This document shows, in pieces, positions 14,685 to 23,335 of a stretch of 41,332 bases of DNA. Location: NCBI RefSeq assembly GCF_024346055.1, contig NZ_JAGQCH010000026.1, forward strand, positions 1 through 41,332, written 5' to 3'. Under the pieces are notes generated by a model that did not search any database, was not told where the DNA came from, and was given only the letters and a program-made list of their open reading frames with translations. A program made the position numbers and the translations under genes. Positions within the stretch are counted from its first letter, which is position 1. The number at the start of each line of letters is the position of its first letter. The DNA is from Cyanobium sp. Cruz CV13-4-11. GTDB taxonomy: Bacteria > Cyanobacteriota > Cyanobacteriia > PCC-6307 > Cyanobiaceae.

Positions 14685-15173
14685 GTGAATGAATCGCCCC
14701 TGACGGTGCGCCGAGCGACAGACGCCGACCTCACGGTGCTGGCCCGCTTCGGCTTCGCCCTCGGCCAGCTGCATGTCGGCTTTGACGGGGAACGCTTCGC
14801 CGTGCCGCCGGGTGGCGAGCGCGCCTATGCGGAGTTTTTTCAAGCGGAGCTCCAGCGGCCGGAGGTCGTGCTGCTGATCGCCGAGGCCGGCCCCCACCCC
14901 GTGGGCTATGCGTTCGTGCGGATGGAGCCGATGAGCCTGGTGGAGATACGCCGTGCTGGAGCCTGGCTTCACGACATCTACGTGGATCCCGAGGCCAGGA
15001 GCGGCGGGATCGGCCGCCGGCTGCTCGAGGCGGCCAAGGAGGCGGCCCTTGCCCTGGGCTCCAGCAGCCTGATGCTCAGTGCGTCGACGCGGAATGCCGC
15101 CGCCCGGCAACTGTTCGAGCGCGCCGGACTGCGCCCGACCATGGTCGAGATGCGGATCGAACTGGGGGCGTGA
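14685..15173 (+). CDS. GNAT-family N-acetyltransferase
   Basis: 162 residues from GTG 14685, preceded by GCGAGGT with suitable spacing; the frame is open upstream but without a better start. The GNAT fold is readable: an N-terminal strand LTVRRATDADL, the core WLHDIYVDPEARSGGIGRRL with the R-x-x-G-I-G acetyl-CoA loop (about residues 109-114), and the C-terminal ARQLFERAGLRP. It transfers an acetyl group from acetyl-CoA to an unidentified amine. It lies convergent to the topoisomerase gene. The substrate cannot be inferred from context. Confidence 0.85.
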   Translation: MNESPLTVRRATDADLTVLARFGFALGQLHVGFDGERFAVPPGGERAYAEFFQAELQRPEVVLLIAEAGPHPVGYAFVRMEPMSLVEIRRAGAWLHDIYVDPEARSGGIGRRLLEAAKEAALALGSSSLMLSASTRNAAARQLFERAGLRPTMVEMRIELGA

Positions 15174-15281
15174 CACAGGAGTGCCGGCCGAACAGGTCGC
15201 TCGGCTGGCGAAGCGATGGCCTTCTGGGAGACCCCCCGCCGCCAGGTCCAACGAGCCCGTGCTGATCGTCCGCTGACCGGC

Positions 15282-17750
15282 CTAGGGCCCCCCGAGCAGC
15301 GGCACCAGTTCCCGCACCGCATCACCCGCCTTCAGGGTCAGCGCCAGCCCAGATCCGCCGCAGTCCTCCGGCGGTAGCTGGTCGGCGCTCAGCCGCAGGT
15401 TGCGGCCCTCGGGTCCCTCCAGCGTCACGCCGATCACGCCGGCGTCGCCCGCCTGCAGATCCACCAGGCCGTCGTCGCGCTCCAGGAAGCGCAGGCCGAT
15501 CTGGCCCATGGCGCCCCGCTGGCAGGGCCGCAGGCTTTCGAGCTGCAGCCGCTTCACCTGGCCGCGGCGGCTGGCCAGCAGCACATCGCCGCCGGCGGCA
15601 GCCCGCGCCGCCCCCACCACCCGTTCGCCCGGCAGCAGCCGCAGCAGCATCGGCCCCTGGGCGGTGCGGCCCAGCACCGGCAGGTTGGTGTCGTTGATCG
15701 CCAGCCGCAGCACCCGGCCCGTGCTGGTGGCCACCACCAGATCCTCCCCCTCCTGGCAGGGCACCACCCGCTGCAGCGCCACCCCCTCCTTGAGCTTCAG
15801 CACGGTGGCGGGTCGGCCCGACAGCTCCAGGAAATCCTCGATCGGCAGCCGCTTGAAGCGCCCATCGGTGCTCAGCAGCCCGATGCTTCCCGACGGCGGC
15901 TGCGGCAACGGCAGCACCTGCACCACCGTCTCCCCTTGCAGGCTGTCGGGCAGGAAGCGTTCCAGCTTGCCGGGGTGCTGGCCGGCGAATTCCCAGCGCA
16001 GCAGGGCCACTTTGCCGCTGGCGCTGAAGGCCAGCAGGGCCGGCTGCTCGGCCACCGGCAGGATCAGCCGCGCCGGCGGCGGCTGCTCGCCCAGTTCAGC
16101 GGCGTCATCGAGGTGCAGCCGCCCCAGCACCTGCGGCGTCACGATCCGCACGGCGCCGTCGGTCTGGATCAGCAGCCGGCCATCGCCGGCCAGGGCCTCG
16201 AAGGCCTGCTGCCGCTGCAGTTCGGTGTTGGGCCGCACCGCCGCCGCCCGCTGGGCCACCAGGGCGTCGCCGCCCTCCACCAGGCGGGTGCGGCGTGGTG
16301 TGGCATAGCGCTTCCTGAGCCCCTTGAGCTCGTTCACCATCGTGTCGAGCAGGGTGTCGCGGTCGTCGCGCAGGTGCCGCAGTCGGGTGCGTTCCTCCTC
16401 CAGCTCCGCCGCTTCCTTGCGCAGCCCCTCCTGCTCCAGGCCCGTGAGCCGCCGCAGCGGCATGGCTAGCACCGCATCGGCCTGCCGCTCGCTCAGATCC
16501 AGGTGCACCTGCAGGCTGGCCCGCGCCGTGGCGGCATCCCGTGCCTCGCTGATCATTTCGATCACCCGCTTCAGGTCGTCGAGGGCCTTGATCAGCCCCT
16601 GCACCACTTCGAGGCGGTCTTCGCAGCGCTTCAGCGCGTGGTTGGTGCGCCGCAGGATCGTCAGCTCCCGGTACTCCAGGAACCGCAGCAGCAGCTGGCG
16701 CAGGTTCAGCTGCTGGGGCTGGCCGTTCACCAGCGTCAGCAGGATGGCGCCGAAATTGCTCTGCAGGGCCGTGCGGCGTTGCAGTTCCTCCAGCACCTTC
16801 TGGGGTTCGGCATCGCGCCGCAGCTCGATCACCACCCGCATCCCCTCGCGGTCGCTCTCGTCGCGGATGTCGGCGATGCCGCCGATCTTGCCGTCGTTGA
16901 CCTGCTCGGCCAGCTTCTCGATCCAGCCCGCCTTGCTCAACTGGTACGGCAGCTCCGTTACCACCACAGCACCGCGGCGGTGGCGCCCCTTGCCCGGTTG
17001 CACCTCTTCGATGTGGGCAACACCCCGCATCGGGATGCTGCCCCGCCCCGTGGCGTAGGTGTCGCGCACGCCGCTGCCCAGCAGAACCTCGCCGCCGGTG
17101 GGGAAATCCGGGCCCGGCACCATCGCCAGCAGCTTCTCCTCGGCCAGGTCGGGCTTGCGGATCAGGGCGATCAGCGCATCCACCACCTCGCCCAGGTTGT
17201 GGGGGGGGATGCTGGTGGCCATGCCCACGGCGATGCCGGTGCAGCCGTTCAGCAGCAGGAAGGGCAGCTGGGCCGGCAGCACCGTCGGCTCCTGCTGGGA
17301 GCCATCGAAGTTGGGGGCGAAGTCGACCGTATCGCTGCCGATCTCCTCGAGCATCGCCTCATGGGCGATCGGCGCCAGCCGGGTTTCCGTATACCGCATC
17401 GCGGCCGGCGGATCGTCGTCCACCGAGCCGAAGTTGCCGTGGCCATCCAGCAGCGGGTGGCGGCTGGCGAAGGTCTGCACCAGCCGCACCAGGGCGTCGT
17501 AAACGGCCTGGTCACCGTGGGGGTGGTACTTGCCCAGCACGTCGCCCACCACCCGGGCGCACTTGCGGTACGGCCGGTCCGGGGTCAGCCCCAGCTCGTG
17601 CATTGCGAACAGGATGCGGCGCTGCACCGGTTTGAGCCCGTCGCGCACGTCCGGCAGGGCCCGTCCCACGATCACGCTCATCGCGTACTCGAGGTAGGAG
17701 CGCTGCATCTCCTGATGCAGGGCGATCGGTTGGACGCGCTCGTCCGGCAT
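15282..17750 (-). CDS. gyrA: DNA topoisomerase (ATP-hydrolysing) subunit A, GyrA/ParC family
   Basis: 822 residues. This subunit cuts and rejoins both DNA strands; with the B subunit it supercoils or decatenates DNA. The winged-helix core starts at [20 protein letters not shown], the active tyrosine is Tyr120 ([13 protein letters not shown]), and the C-terminal beta-pinwheel follows from about residue 500. The GyrA box is degenerate ([11 protein letters not shown], lacking one Arg), and the position equal to E. coli GyrA Ser83 is Gln81 ([10 protein letters not shown]). Cyanobacteria usually carry two A-type subunits. These features suggest the second, ParC-like paralogue rather than the main gyrase subunit, so the symbol is uncertain. 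It is probably co-transcribed with the TPR gene upstream (62-nt gap). Confidence 0.9.
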   Translation of the reverse strand: MPDERVQPIALHQEMQRSYLEYAMSVIVGRALPDVRDGLKPVQRRILFAMHELGLTPDRPYRKCARVVGDVLGKYHPHGDQAVYDALVRLVQTFASRHPLLDGHGNFGSVDDDPPAAMRYTETRLAPIAHEAMLEEIGSDTVDFAPNFDGSQQEPTVLPAQLPFLLLNGCTGIAVGMATSIPPHNLGEVVDALIALIRKPDLAEEKLLAMVPGPDFPTGGEVLLGSGVRDTYATGRGSIPMRGVAHIEEVQPGKGRHRRGAVVVTELPYQLSKAGWIEKLAEQVNDGKIGGIADIRDESDREGMRVVIELRRDAEPQKVLEELQRRTALQSNFGAILLTLVNGQPQQLNLRQLLLRFLEYRELTILRRTNHALKRCEDRLEVVQGLIKALDDLKRVIEMISEARDAATARASLQVHLDLSERQADAVLAMPLRRLTGLEQEGLRKEAAELEEERTRLRHLRDDRDTLLDTMVNELKGLRKRYATPRRTRLVEGGDALVAQRAAAVRPNTELQRQQAFEALAGDGRLLIQTDGAVRIVTPQVLGRLHLDDAAELGEQPPPARLILPVAEQPALLAFSASGKVALLRWEFAGQHPGKLERFLPDSLQGETVVQVLPLPQPPSGSIGLLSTDGRFKRLPIEDFLELSGRPATVLKLKEGVALQRVVPCQEGEDLVVATSTGRVLRLAINDTNLPVLGRTAQGPMLLRLLPGERVVGAARAAAGGDVLLASRRGQVKRLQLESLRPCQRGAMGQIGLRFLERDDGLVDLQAGDAGVIGVTLEGPEGRNLRLSADQLPPEDCGGSGLALTLKAGDAVRELVPLLGGP

Positions 17751-17812
17751 CCGGTCCTGGGGGTCTGCGGCTCAGGGCGCTCAGCCTACAGATGGTGCCC
17801 GTGGCGACCAGC

Positions 17813-18718
17813 TCAGGAGTCGTCGCTGCTGCCACCGTTGCCGTCACCGGCGGTGGCATTGGCCTGGGCCCGCTCCACCGCGGCCTTCAGTTCCGGCAGG
17901 GCCAGCAGCTGGGCGGTCACCGCCCGCAGCCGCGGCCCCCACAGCTGTTCCTTCTGGAAGCTGACCATCACGTAGTTGGGCTCCTCCGCCAGGGCACTTT
18001 CAGCCAGCTTCAGGGCCTGGGCTCGCTCCGCCGGTCCGCGTTCGAACAGGGCCGCCGCCAGGGCCAGGGAGGTTTCGGCGATGTCCGGCTTGATCTTCAG
18101 CACCCGCTGCCAACGGCCGATGGCGTCGGCGGTGCGGCCTCTCTCGAACAGCACCAGGCCCTGGTTGTTGATCGCTTCCCAGAAGTCCTTGCGCAGCCCC
18201 GCGGCCTTCTCGAACGAGCCCAGGGCCGCGTCGGTGTTGCCCAGAAGGATCTGGGCATTGCCCAGATCGAAATAGGCACCGGCGTTCTTGCCATCCAGCT
18301 CAATCCCTTTGCGCAGCAGGCTGATGGCGTCCTGGGGCTTGCCGTTGCGCAGGGCCAGGGAGCCTTCGGCGAACCAGATACCGGCGTTGTTGGGGTCCAG
18401 CTGCTTGGCCCTGGCCAGGGCCACCACCGCCTTGTCCATCTGGTTGCTGCGCAGTTCCGCCTCCGCCAGCAGCACCCAGCCGCGGGGATCGTCCGGCAGC
18501 AGCCGCACGGTCAGCTCCGCCAGCCGGGCGGCATCCTCCGCCTGACCGAGGCGCAGCAGCCGTGCCGCCGCCTGGGCGATGCCCAGCCCCGCCCCCTCCA
18601 GTTCCTTTTCCTGGGGCAGGTACACGAACGGAACCAGCGCCTTGGCCGGCGTGGGGAGCACCGTCAGCGGCAAGGCCAGGCAGAGGGAGGAAAACAGTCG
18701 CCAGAACCGCCTGCCCAC
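17813..18718 (-). CDS. Exported TPR protein
   Basis: 301 residues with an N-terminal signal peptide (LFSSLCLALPLTVLPTPAKA) and about five TPR units, for example GIWFAEGSLALRNGKPQDAI and AYFDLGNAQILLGNTDAALG. The C-terminus is Gly/Ser/Asp rich and disordered. Its position between queG and the topoisomerase A subunit on the same strand, with gaps of 24 and 62 nt, points to an operon. The TPR units suggest a scaffold role in the periplasm or thylakoid lumen; partner unknown. Confidence 0.8.
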   Translation of the reverse strand: MGRRFWRLFSSLCLALPLTVLPTPAKALVPFVYLPQEKELEGAGLGIAQAAARLLRLGQAEDAARLAELTVRLLPDDPRGWVLLAEAELRSNQMDKAVVALARAKQLDPNNAGIWFAEGSLALRNGKPQDAISLLRKGIELDGKNAGAYFDLGNAQILLGNTDAALGSFEKAAGLRKDFWEAINNQGLVLFERGRTADAIGRWQRVLKIKPDIAETSLALAAALFERGPAERAQALKLAESALAEEPNYVMVSFQKEQLWGPRLRAVTAQLLALPELKAAVERAQANATAGDGNGGSSDDS

Positions 18719-18742
18719 GCAATCACCACGAATCGCGCCAGC

Positions 18743-19735
18743 CTAGGGAGCCGTCCCCCTTTGTCCCCCAGCGCCCGCCAGCGCCGCCATGATGTTGCGC
18801 CGCCACATCGCCGGCCGGATCCGCCGCAGGGCCGAGGCCCGCAGCCGTTCGTCCCAGTCGGCGTCGCTCCAGCCCAGGGCCTCCTCACCGCGCAGATCCA
18901 GTAGCCACGGGCGCGGCTGCACGTCCGCGTCAGCGGCGATCGGCAGGGCCTGGTGGTTCCAGGGGCAGACCTCCTGGCAGATGTCGCAGCCGGCCACCCA
19001 GCCCTCCAGCCGTCCGGCGATCGGCGCCGGCAGCGTTTCGGCGCGGTTCTCAATCGTGTGATACGCCAGGCAGCGGCGGGCATCCACCACGAAGGGCTCG
19101 TCGATGGCGCCGGTGGGGCAGGCGTCCATGCAGGCGGTGCAGGCGCCGCACAGGGGTTCGGCCGGGCGGTCGGGTGGCAGGTCGAGGCTGATGAGCAGGT
19201 GGCCCAGCAGCATCCAGGAGCCCCGGCGGCGATCGATCAGGTTGCCGTTCTTGCCGATCCAGCCCAGGCCCGCCTCCTCCGCCCAGGCCTTGTCGAGCAG
19301 GGGCGCACTGTCGACGCAGGCCCGCCAGCGGGCGCCCGGTGCGGCCTCCTCCAGCCAGCGCCCCAGCTGCCGCAGGCGCCCATCGATCACCCGGTGGTAG
19401 TCGCGCCCCCAGCCGTAGCGGGCCACCCGCAGGCTTCCTGGGGCCTGCTCCTGGGCCACGTGGTAGTTCCAGCCCACGGCCAGCACGCTGCGCACTCCCG
19501 GCAGCAGCGCCTCGATCCGCTGGCGGCGCGGGTCGTTCATCCAGCCCATCCCCGCCTGGTGGCCCGCCGCCAGCCAGCGCTCCAGGGCGGCGGTGCGCAG
19601 CGGCAGCCGGGCCCCCCCCGGCACCGCCGCCAGGCCCACCGGTGCGAAGCCCAGGGCCTCGGCCCTGGCCCGCAGGCCCGCCGCCAGGGCGCCAGGGGAG
19701 TCGGGAGCGTTCAAGGGCTGCCGGTAGAGTCCCAA
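18743..19735 (-). CDS. queG: Epoxyqueuosine reductase
   Basis: 330 residues. QueG reduces epoxyqueuosine to queuosine in the wobble base of tRNAs with GUN anticodons, using cobalamin and two [4Fe-4S] clusters. The two cluster motifs are readable: CGACTACMDACP and CDICQEVCPW. The catalytic aspartate region is DSAPLLDKAWAEEAGLGWIG, as in E. coli QueG Asp134. It is shorter than the E. coli protein because it lacks the C-terminal repeat domain, which is common in cyanobacteria. It is the first gene of the minus-strand run with the TPR protein and topoisomerase, and is divergent from the HpsJ-like gene (18-nt gap between starts). Confidence 0.93.
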   Translation of the reverse strand: MGLYRQPLNAPDSPGALAAGLRARAEALGFAPVGLAAVPGGARLPLRTAALERWLAAGHQAGMGWMNDPRRQRIEALLPGVRSVLAVGWNYHVAQEQAPGSLRVARYGWGRDYHRVIDGRLRQLGRWLEEAAPGARWRACVDSAPLLDKAWAEEAGLGWIGKNGNLIDRRRGSWMLLGHLLISLDLPPDRPAEPLCGACTACMDACPTGAIDEPFVVDARRCLAYHTIENRAETLPAPIAGRLEGWVAGCDICQEVCPWNHQALPIAADADVQPRPWLLDLRGEEALGWSDADWDERLRASALRRIRPAMWRRNIMAALAGAGGQRGTAP

Positions 19736-19753
19736 GAGTCCGACCCTCCGTGA

Positions 19754-20404
19754 GTGGCTGCCGTTTCCTCCTCCCGTTTCAGCCCGCTGTTGCGCTGGAT
19801 GGGCCTCACCCTGGTGGTGTTGCTCGTTCTGCAGCTGGTCGCCGTCCTCAGTCTCTGGGACTGGGAAGAGGAGGCATTTCGCCAGCTGGTGGTGGAGCGA
19901 CTGATCAGCCAGGCCCCCATGGGTCTGATCGGTCTGCTGCTCATGTACCTCTCCTCCCGCCTGGAAGACCAGTCGGAGGGGCGCACGCCCGTCCTCTGGA
20001 CGGTCTGCATCATCAGTGGTCTGCTGGCCGTCCTGCTGACCGCCTCGCTGCCGATCACCTTCGGCGGTGACCAGCAGATGCAGCAGCAGAACGACCAGCA
20101 GATCGCCGCCAAGCGCGGCCAGCTGGAGATGGCCCGCCAGCAGAGCAAGGATCCCGCCCTGCTGCAGCAGCTCATCAAGCAGGCTGAAGCCACCGGCCAG
20201 GTGCCCCCCGGCGCCACCGATGCCCAGAAGACCCAGTCGGCCCGGGCCTTCATCGATCGCCAGCTCGACCAGCTCGAAACCCAGTTCAAGCAGACCGAGC
20301 AGACCGGGAAAGTCACCCTCAGCCAGCGCCGCTATGGCGGGTCGCTTGGCGCGGTGGTGCTGATCATTGCCTTCACCATCCTTTGCCTCGGCAGTGTCCT
20401 GTAA
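19754..20404 (+). CDS. HpsJ-like membrane protein
   Basis: 216 residues from GTG 19754. Three or four hydrophobic segments are visible: near residues 15-35, 50-68 and 80-100, plus a C-terminal one (AVVLIIAFTILCLGSVL). A Gln-rich coiled-coil-like middle (residues about 105-185) lies outside the membrane. The motif W-x-W-x3-F-x-QL-x2-ER with APMGLIGLLLMYL resembles the N-terminal signature of HpsJ-family proteins, linked to polysaccharide secretion in cyanobacteria. The assignment rests on this short motif. The start codon is close to that of queG on the other strand, so their promoters overlap. Confidence 0.6.
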   Translation: MAAVSSSRFSPLLRWMGLTLVVLLVLQLVAVLSLWDWEEEAFRQLVVERLISQAPMGLIGLLLMYLSSRLEDQSEGRTPVLWTVCIISGLLAVLLTASLPITFGGDQQMQQQNDQQIAAKRGQLEMARQQSKDPALLQQLIKQAEATGQVPPGATDAQKTQSARAFIDRQLDQLETQFKQTEQTGKVTLSQRRYGGSLGAVVLIIAFTILCLGSVL

Positions 20405-20458
20405 GACCCCCGTGGATCGTTACCGTTAGGGTTTCGCCCCTACGGACCCCTTCTTCCA

Positions 20459-21190
20459 TTGGTCCCATCCAGTAGTTCCAGTTCCGACCAGCCCCTGGGC
20501 AACCGGCTGCAGCAGGATCTCAAGAACGATCTGATCGCCGGCCTGCTGGTGGTCATTCCGTTGGCCACCACGATCTGGCTGGCCACCACGGTGAGCCGCT
20601 TCGTGCTGGCGTTCCTCACCTCGATTCCCAAGCAGTTCAACCCGTTCAACACCCTCAACCCCCTCCTCCAGGACCTGATCAACCTGGGGGTGGGGCTGCT
20701 GGTGCCCCTGCTGGGAATCCTGCTGATCGGCCTGATGGCCCGCAACATTGTCGGCCGCTGGTTGCTGGAGTTCGGTGAGGGGACCCTGCTGCGCATCCCC
20801 CTGGCGGGCTCCGTCTACAAGACCCTCAAGCAGCTGCTGGAAACCTTCCTGCAGGGCAACTCCAGCCGCTTCCGGCGGGTGGTGCTGGTGGAGTATCCCC
20901 GCGAAGGGCTCTACGCCGTGGGCTTCGTCACCGGAGTGATCGGCACCGCCATCCAGTCCGATTTCGGCGAGAAGATGCTCAGTGTCTTCATTCCCACCGC
21001 CCCCAACCCCACCACCGGTTGGTACGCGGTCGTGCCCGAGCGCCTGGTGAAAGATCTGGAGCTGAGCGTGGAGGATGCCTTCCGCACGATCATCTCCGCC
21101 GGCATCGTCAGCCCCGACGAGCGGGAACCCAACTCCAACCGCAGCTTCGCCAACCTCCTGGCCCAGCTGCGCGCCCCCCAAACCCCCTGA
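20459..21190 (+). CDS. DUF502 family membrane protein
   Basis: 243 residues from TTG 20459; no other start fits before the conserved LQQDLKNDLIAGLLVVIPLA. Two transmembrane segments (about residues 24-50 and 68-92) are followed by the conserved GEGTLLRIPLAGSVYKTLKQ and a soluble C-terminal domain ending in a disordered tail. DUF502 proteins are widespread in cyanobacteria and plants; no firm biochemical role is established. The TGA stop overlaps the nusB ATG (TGATG at 21188-21192), so the two are translationally coupled. Confidence 0.85.
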   Translation: MVPSSSSSSDQPLGNRLQQDLKNDLIAGLLVVIPLATTIWLATTVSRFVLAFLTSIPKQFNPFNTLNPLLQDLINLGVGLLVPLLGILLIGLMARNIVGRWLLEFGEGTLLRIPLAGSVYKTLKQLLETFLQGNSSRFRRVVLVEYPREGLYAVGFVTGVIGTAIQSDFGEKMLSVFIPTAPNPTTGWYAVVPERLVKDLELSVEDAFRTIISAGIVSPDEREPNSNRSFANLLAQLRAPQTP

Positions 21191-21816
21191 TGCAGAGTCG
21201 CACCCTTGCCCGTGAACTGGCCCTGCTGATGCTGGGTCAGGTGAGTGATCGCGGCAGCGGGGCCGAAGCCCCCACCGGCTCCTTCGATCAGCTGCTGCAG
21301 CAGGCTGTCACCACCCTCAGCCAGCACGTGCGCGAGGCCCTCGACCGCTCCGCCGAGGATCTGCAGCAGGCCCAGCAGCGGCTGCTCGACAGCGAGCTGC
21401 AGGACCAGGGCGAAAAGCAGCTGCCCACGGTGCGGCGACACCTGCAGGACGGCCTCACCAACGCCGAGCAGGCCCTCAATCGCCTCTCGGCCAGCCTGGA
21501 GTTGCCCCGCCTGCTGCTCCTGGCCGATCAGGACGCCGTCCGGCTCGACGCCATCGCCCGCAGCAAGGCGGTGCTGCGCGACCGTGAGGGCCTCGACCGC
21601 CGCATCGACGCGGTGATGGAGGGCTGGCGGCTCACCCGCCTGCCCCGGGTCGACCGCGACATCCTGCGGCTGGCGGTGGTCGACATCGAGGACTTCGCCA
21701 CCCCCGCCGCCGTGGCCTGCAACGAGGCGGTGGAATTGGCCAACCGCTACAGCGACGACCAGGGGCGACGCATGATCAACGGCGTGCTGCGGCGCTTCAC
21801 CGCCGCCCGGGTGTAG
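21190..21816 (+). CDS. nusB: Transcription antitermination factor NusB
   Basis: 208 residues from ATG 21190, which overlaps the DUF502 stop by one base. The C-terminal half carries the NusB fold (LPRVDRDILRLAVVDIEDFA, ANRYSDDQGRRMINGVLRRF). The N-terminus LARELALLMLGQVSD is conserved, and between them lies a long helical insert (residues about 20-110), as in other cyanobacterial NusB proteins. NusB binds boxA RNA with NusE (S10) to keep RNA polymerase elongating through rRNA operons. It is followed 11 nt later by ftsY. Confidence 0.92.
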   Translation: MQSRTLARELALLMLGQVSDRGSGAEAPTGSFDQLLQQAVTTLSQHVREALDRSAEDLQQAQQRLLDSELQDQGEKQLPTVRRHLQDGLTNAEQALNRLSASLELPRLLLLADQDAVRLDAIARSKAVLRDREGLDRRIDAVMEGWRLTRLPRVDRDILRLAVVDIEDFATPAAVACNEAVELANRYSDDQGRRMINGVLRRFTAARV

Positions 21817-21827
21817 GCAGGAACGCG

Positions 21828-23291
21828 ATGGTCTTCGATTGGTTCAAACGGGCCGTGGCCCAGCCCGACCCGACGCCCGAACCGCTGCCCGCTCCCGAGG
21901 CCGAGCCGGAGCCCGAAGCGGCCCCTGCGGCAGAGGAGTCGCTGCAGCCTGCGGAGCCGGTGGCGGAACCCACGCCGGCCCCAGCCGCTCCCGCCGGCGC
22001 CGGTGTCGATGAGGACGCCCTGGCCTGGGCGCGTCAGGCCTACGCCCGGCTCAAGGCCCAGCAGCAGGAGGCGGCCCGCCCGCCCGTCACCCCTGAAGCC
22101 GCACCGGCAGCACCCGAGCCCGAGCCCCCTGCCGCTCCTCCCGTGAGCCCGGGCCTGTCCCTGCTGGAGCAGGCCGCCGCCCAGCGCCAGCAGCGCCTCC
22201 AGGAGATCACCGCCCCCGCCGAGCCAGCCCCGGCCGTGCCTCCGGCCGCCGCAGAGGCCGATGCCGCCGACCCCAGCCTCGGGGCCTTCGATGCCACGTT
22301 CACCTGGTCGGCCGAGGTGCTGGCGGCCCAGGGGCGGCGCGCCGAGGACGTCTCCCTCGAGGAGATCGACTGGCTGGGCCGGCTGCGCCGCGGCCTGGAG
22401 AAGACCCGCAAGGGCTTCGTCACCCAGCTGCTGGAGAACCTCGGCGACGATCCCCTCACCCCGGCGGTGCTCGACGATCTTGAATCCACCCTGTTGCGCG
22501 CCGATGTGGGCGTCAAGGCCACCGACCAGGTGCTCGAAGCCCTGCGCCGCCGCCTCAACGAGGAGGTGGTGGATCCTGCCGAAGGCCTGCGCTTCCTCAA
22601 GGAGCAGCTGCGTGGCCTGCTGGATGCCCCCATCCGCGCCGGTGACACCGCCGTGCTGGCCCCCCAGCGCGAGCGGCTCAACGTCTGGCTGCTGGTCGGG
22701 GTGAACGGGGTCGGCAAGACCACCACCCTCGGCAAGCTGGCCAACCTGGCGGTGCGCAGCGGCTACAGTTGCCTGATCGCCGCCGCCGACACCTTCCGGG
22801 CCGCGGCGGTGCAGCAGGTGAGCGTCTGGGGTGAGCGCAGCGGTGTGGCGGTGGTGGCCAACCCCAGCGCCAACGCCGATCCGGCGGCCGTCGTCTACGA
22901 CGCCATCGGCGCAGCCCGCTCCAAGGGCACCGAGCTGGTGCTGGTGGACACGGCCGGCCGGCTGCAGACCAAGCACAACCTGATGGAGGAATTGGGCAAG
23001 GTGCGGCGCACCATCACCAAGCTGGCGCCGGAGGCGGTGGTGGAGTCGCTGTTGGTGCTCGATGCCAGCCAGGGCCAGAACGGCCTGCGCCAGGCCATGG
23101 CCTTCGCCAGTGCCGCCGGCCTCACCGGGGTGGTGCTCACCAAGCTCGATGGCAGCGCCCGCGGCGGCGTCGCCCTGGCGGTGGCCTCCGAGGCGGGGCT
23201 GCCGATCCGCTTCATCGGAGCCGGTGAGGGCATCCGCGACCTGCGGCCCTTCAACAGCTTCGAGTTCGTCGAGGCGCTGCTGGCCTCCTGA
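21828..23291 (+). CDS. ftsY: Signal recognition particle receptor FtsY
   Basis: 487 residues from ATG 21828. The first about 150 residues are Ala/Glu/Pro rich, the typical acidic A domain for membrane and translocon contact. The NG GTPase domain follows: G1 GVNGVGKTT (291-299), DTFRAAA (321-327), DTAGR (374-378) and TKLD (438-441). FtsY receives SRP-bound ribosomes at the membrane and delivers them to SecYEG. The 11-nt gap after nusB suggests shared transcription. Confidence 0.96.
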   Translation: MVFDWFKRAVAQPDPTPEPLPAPEAEPEPEAAPAAEESLQPAEPVAEPTPAPAAPAGAGVDEDALAWARQAYARLKAQQQEAARPPVTPEAAPAAPEPEPPAAPPVSPGLSLLEQAAAQRQQRLQEITAPAEPAPAVPPAAAEADAADPSLGAFDATFTWSAEVLAAQGRRAEDVSLEEIDWLGRLRRGLEKTRKGFVTQLLENLGDDPLTPAVLDDLESTLLRADVGVKATDQVLEALRRRLNEEVVDPAEGLRFLKEQLRGLLDAPIRAGDTAVLAPQRERLNVWLLVGVNGVGKTTTLGKLANLAVRSGYSCLIAAADTFRAAAVQQVSVWGERSGVAVVANPSANADPAAVVYDAIGAARSKGTELVLVDTAGRLQTKHNLMEELGKVRRTITKLAPEAVVESLLVLDASQGQNGLRQAMAFASAAGLTGVVLTKLDGSARGGVALAVASEAGLPIRFIGAGEGIRDLRPFNSFEFVEALLAS

Positions 23292-23335
23292 GTCCCGTCC
23301 CCGCTGCTACCTTGCGTGTCCTTTGCGGCCGCTCG

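Noticed and set aside
16503-17975. 490-codon plus-strand frame opposite the topoisomerase gene
   Set aside because: Shadow of the GyrA/ParC gene caused by high GC codon bias; no family features.
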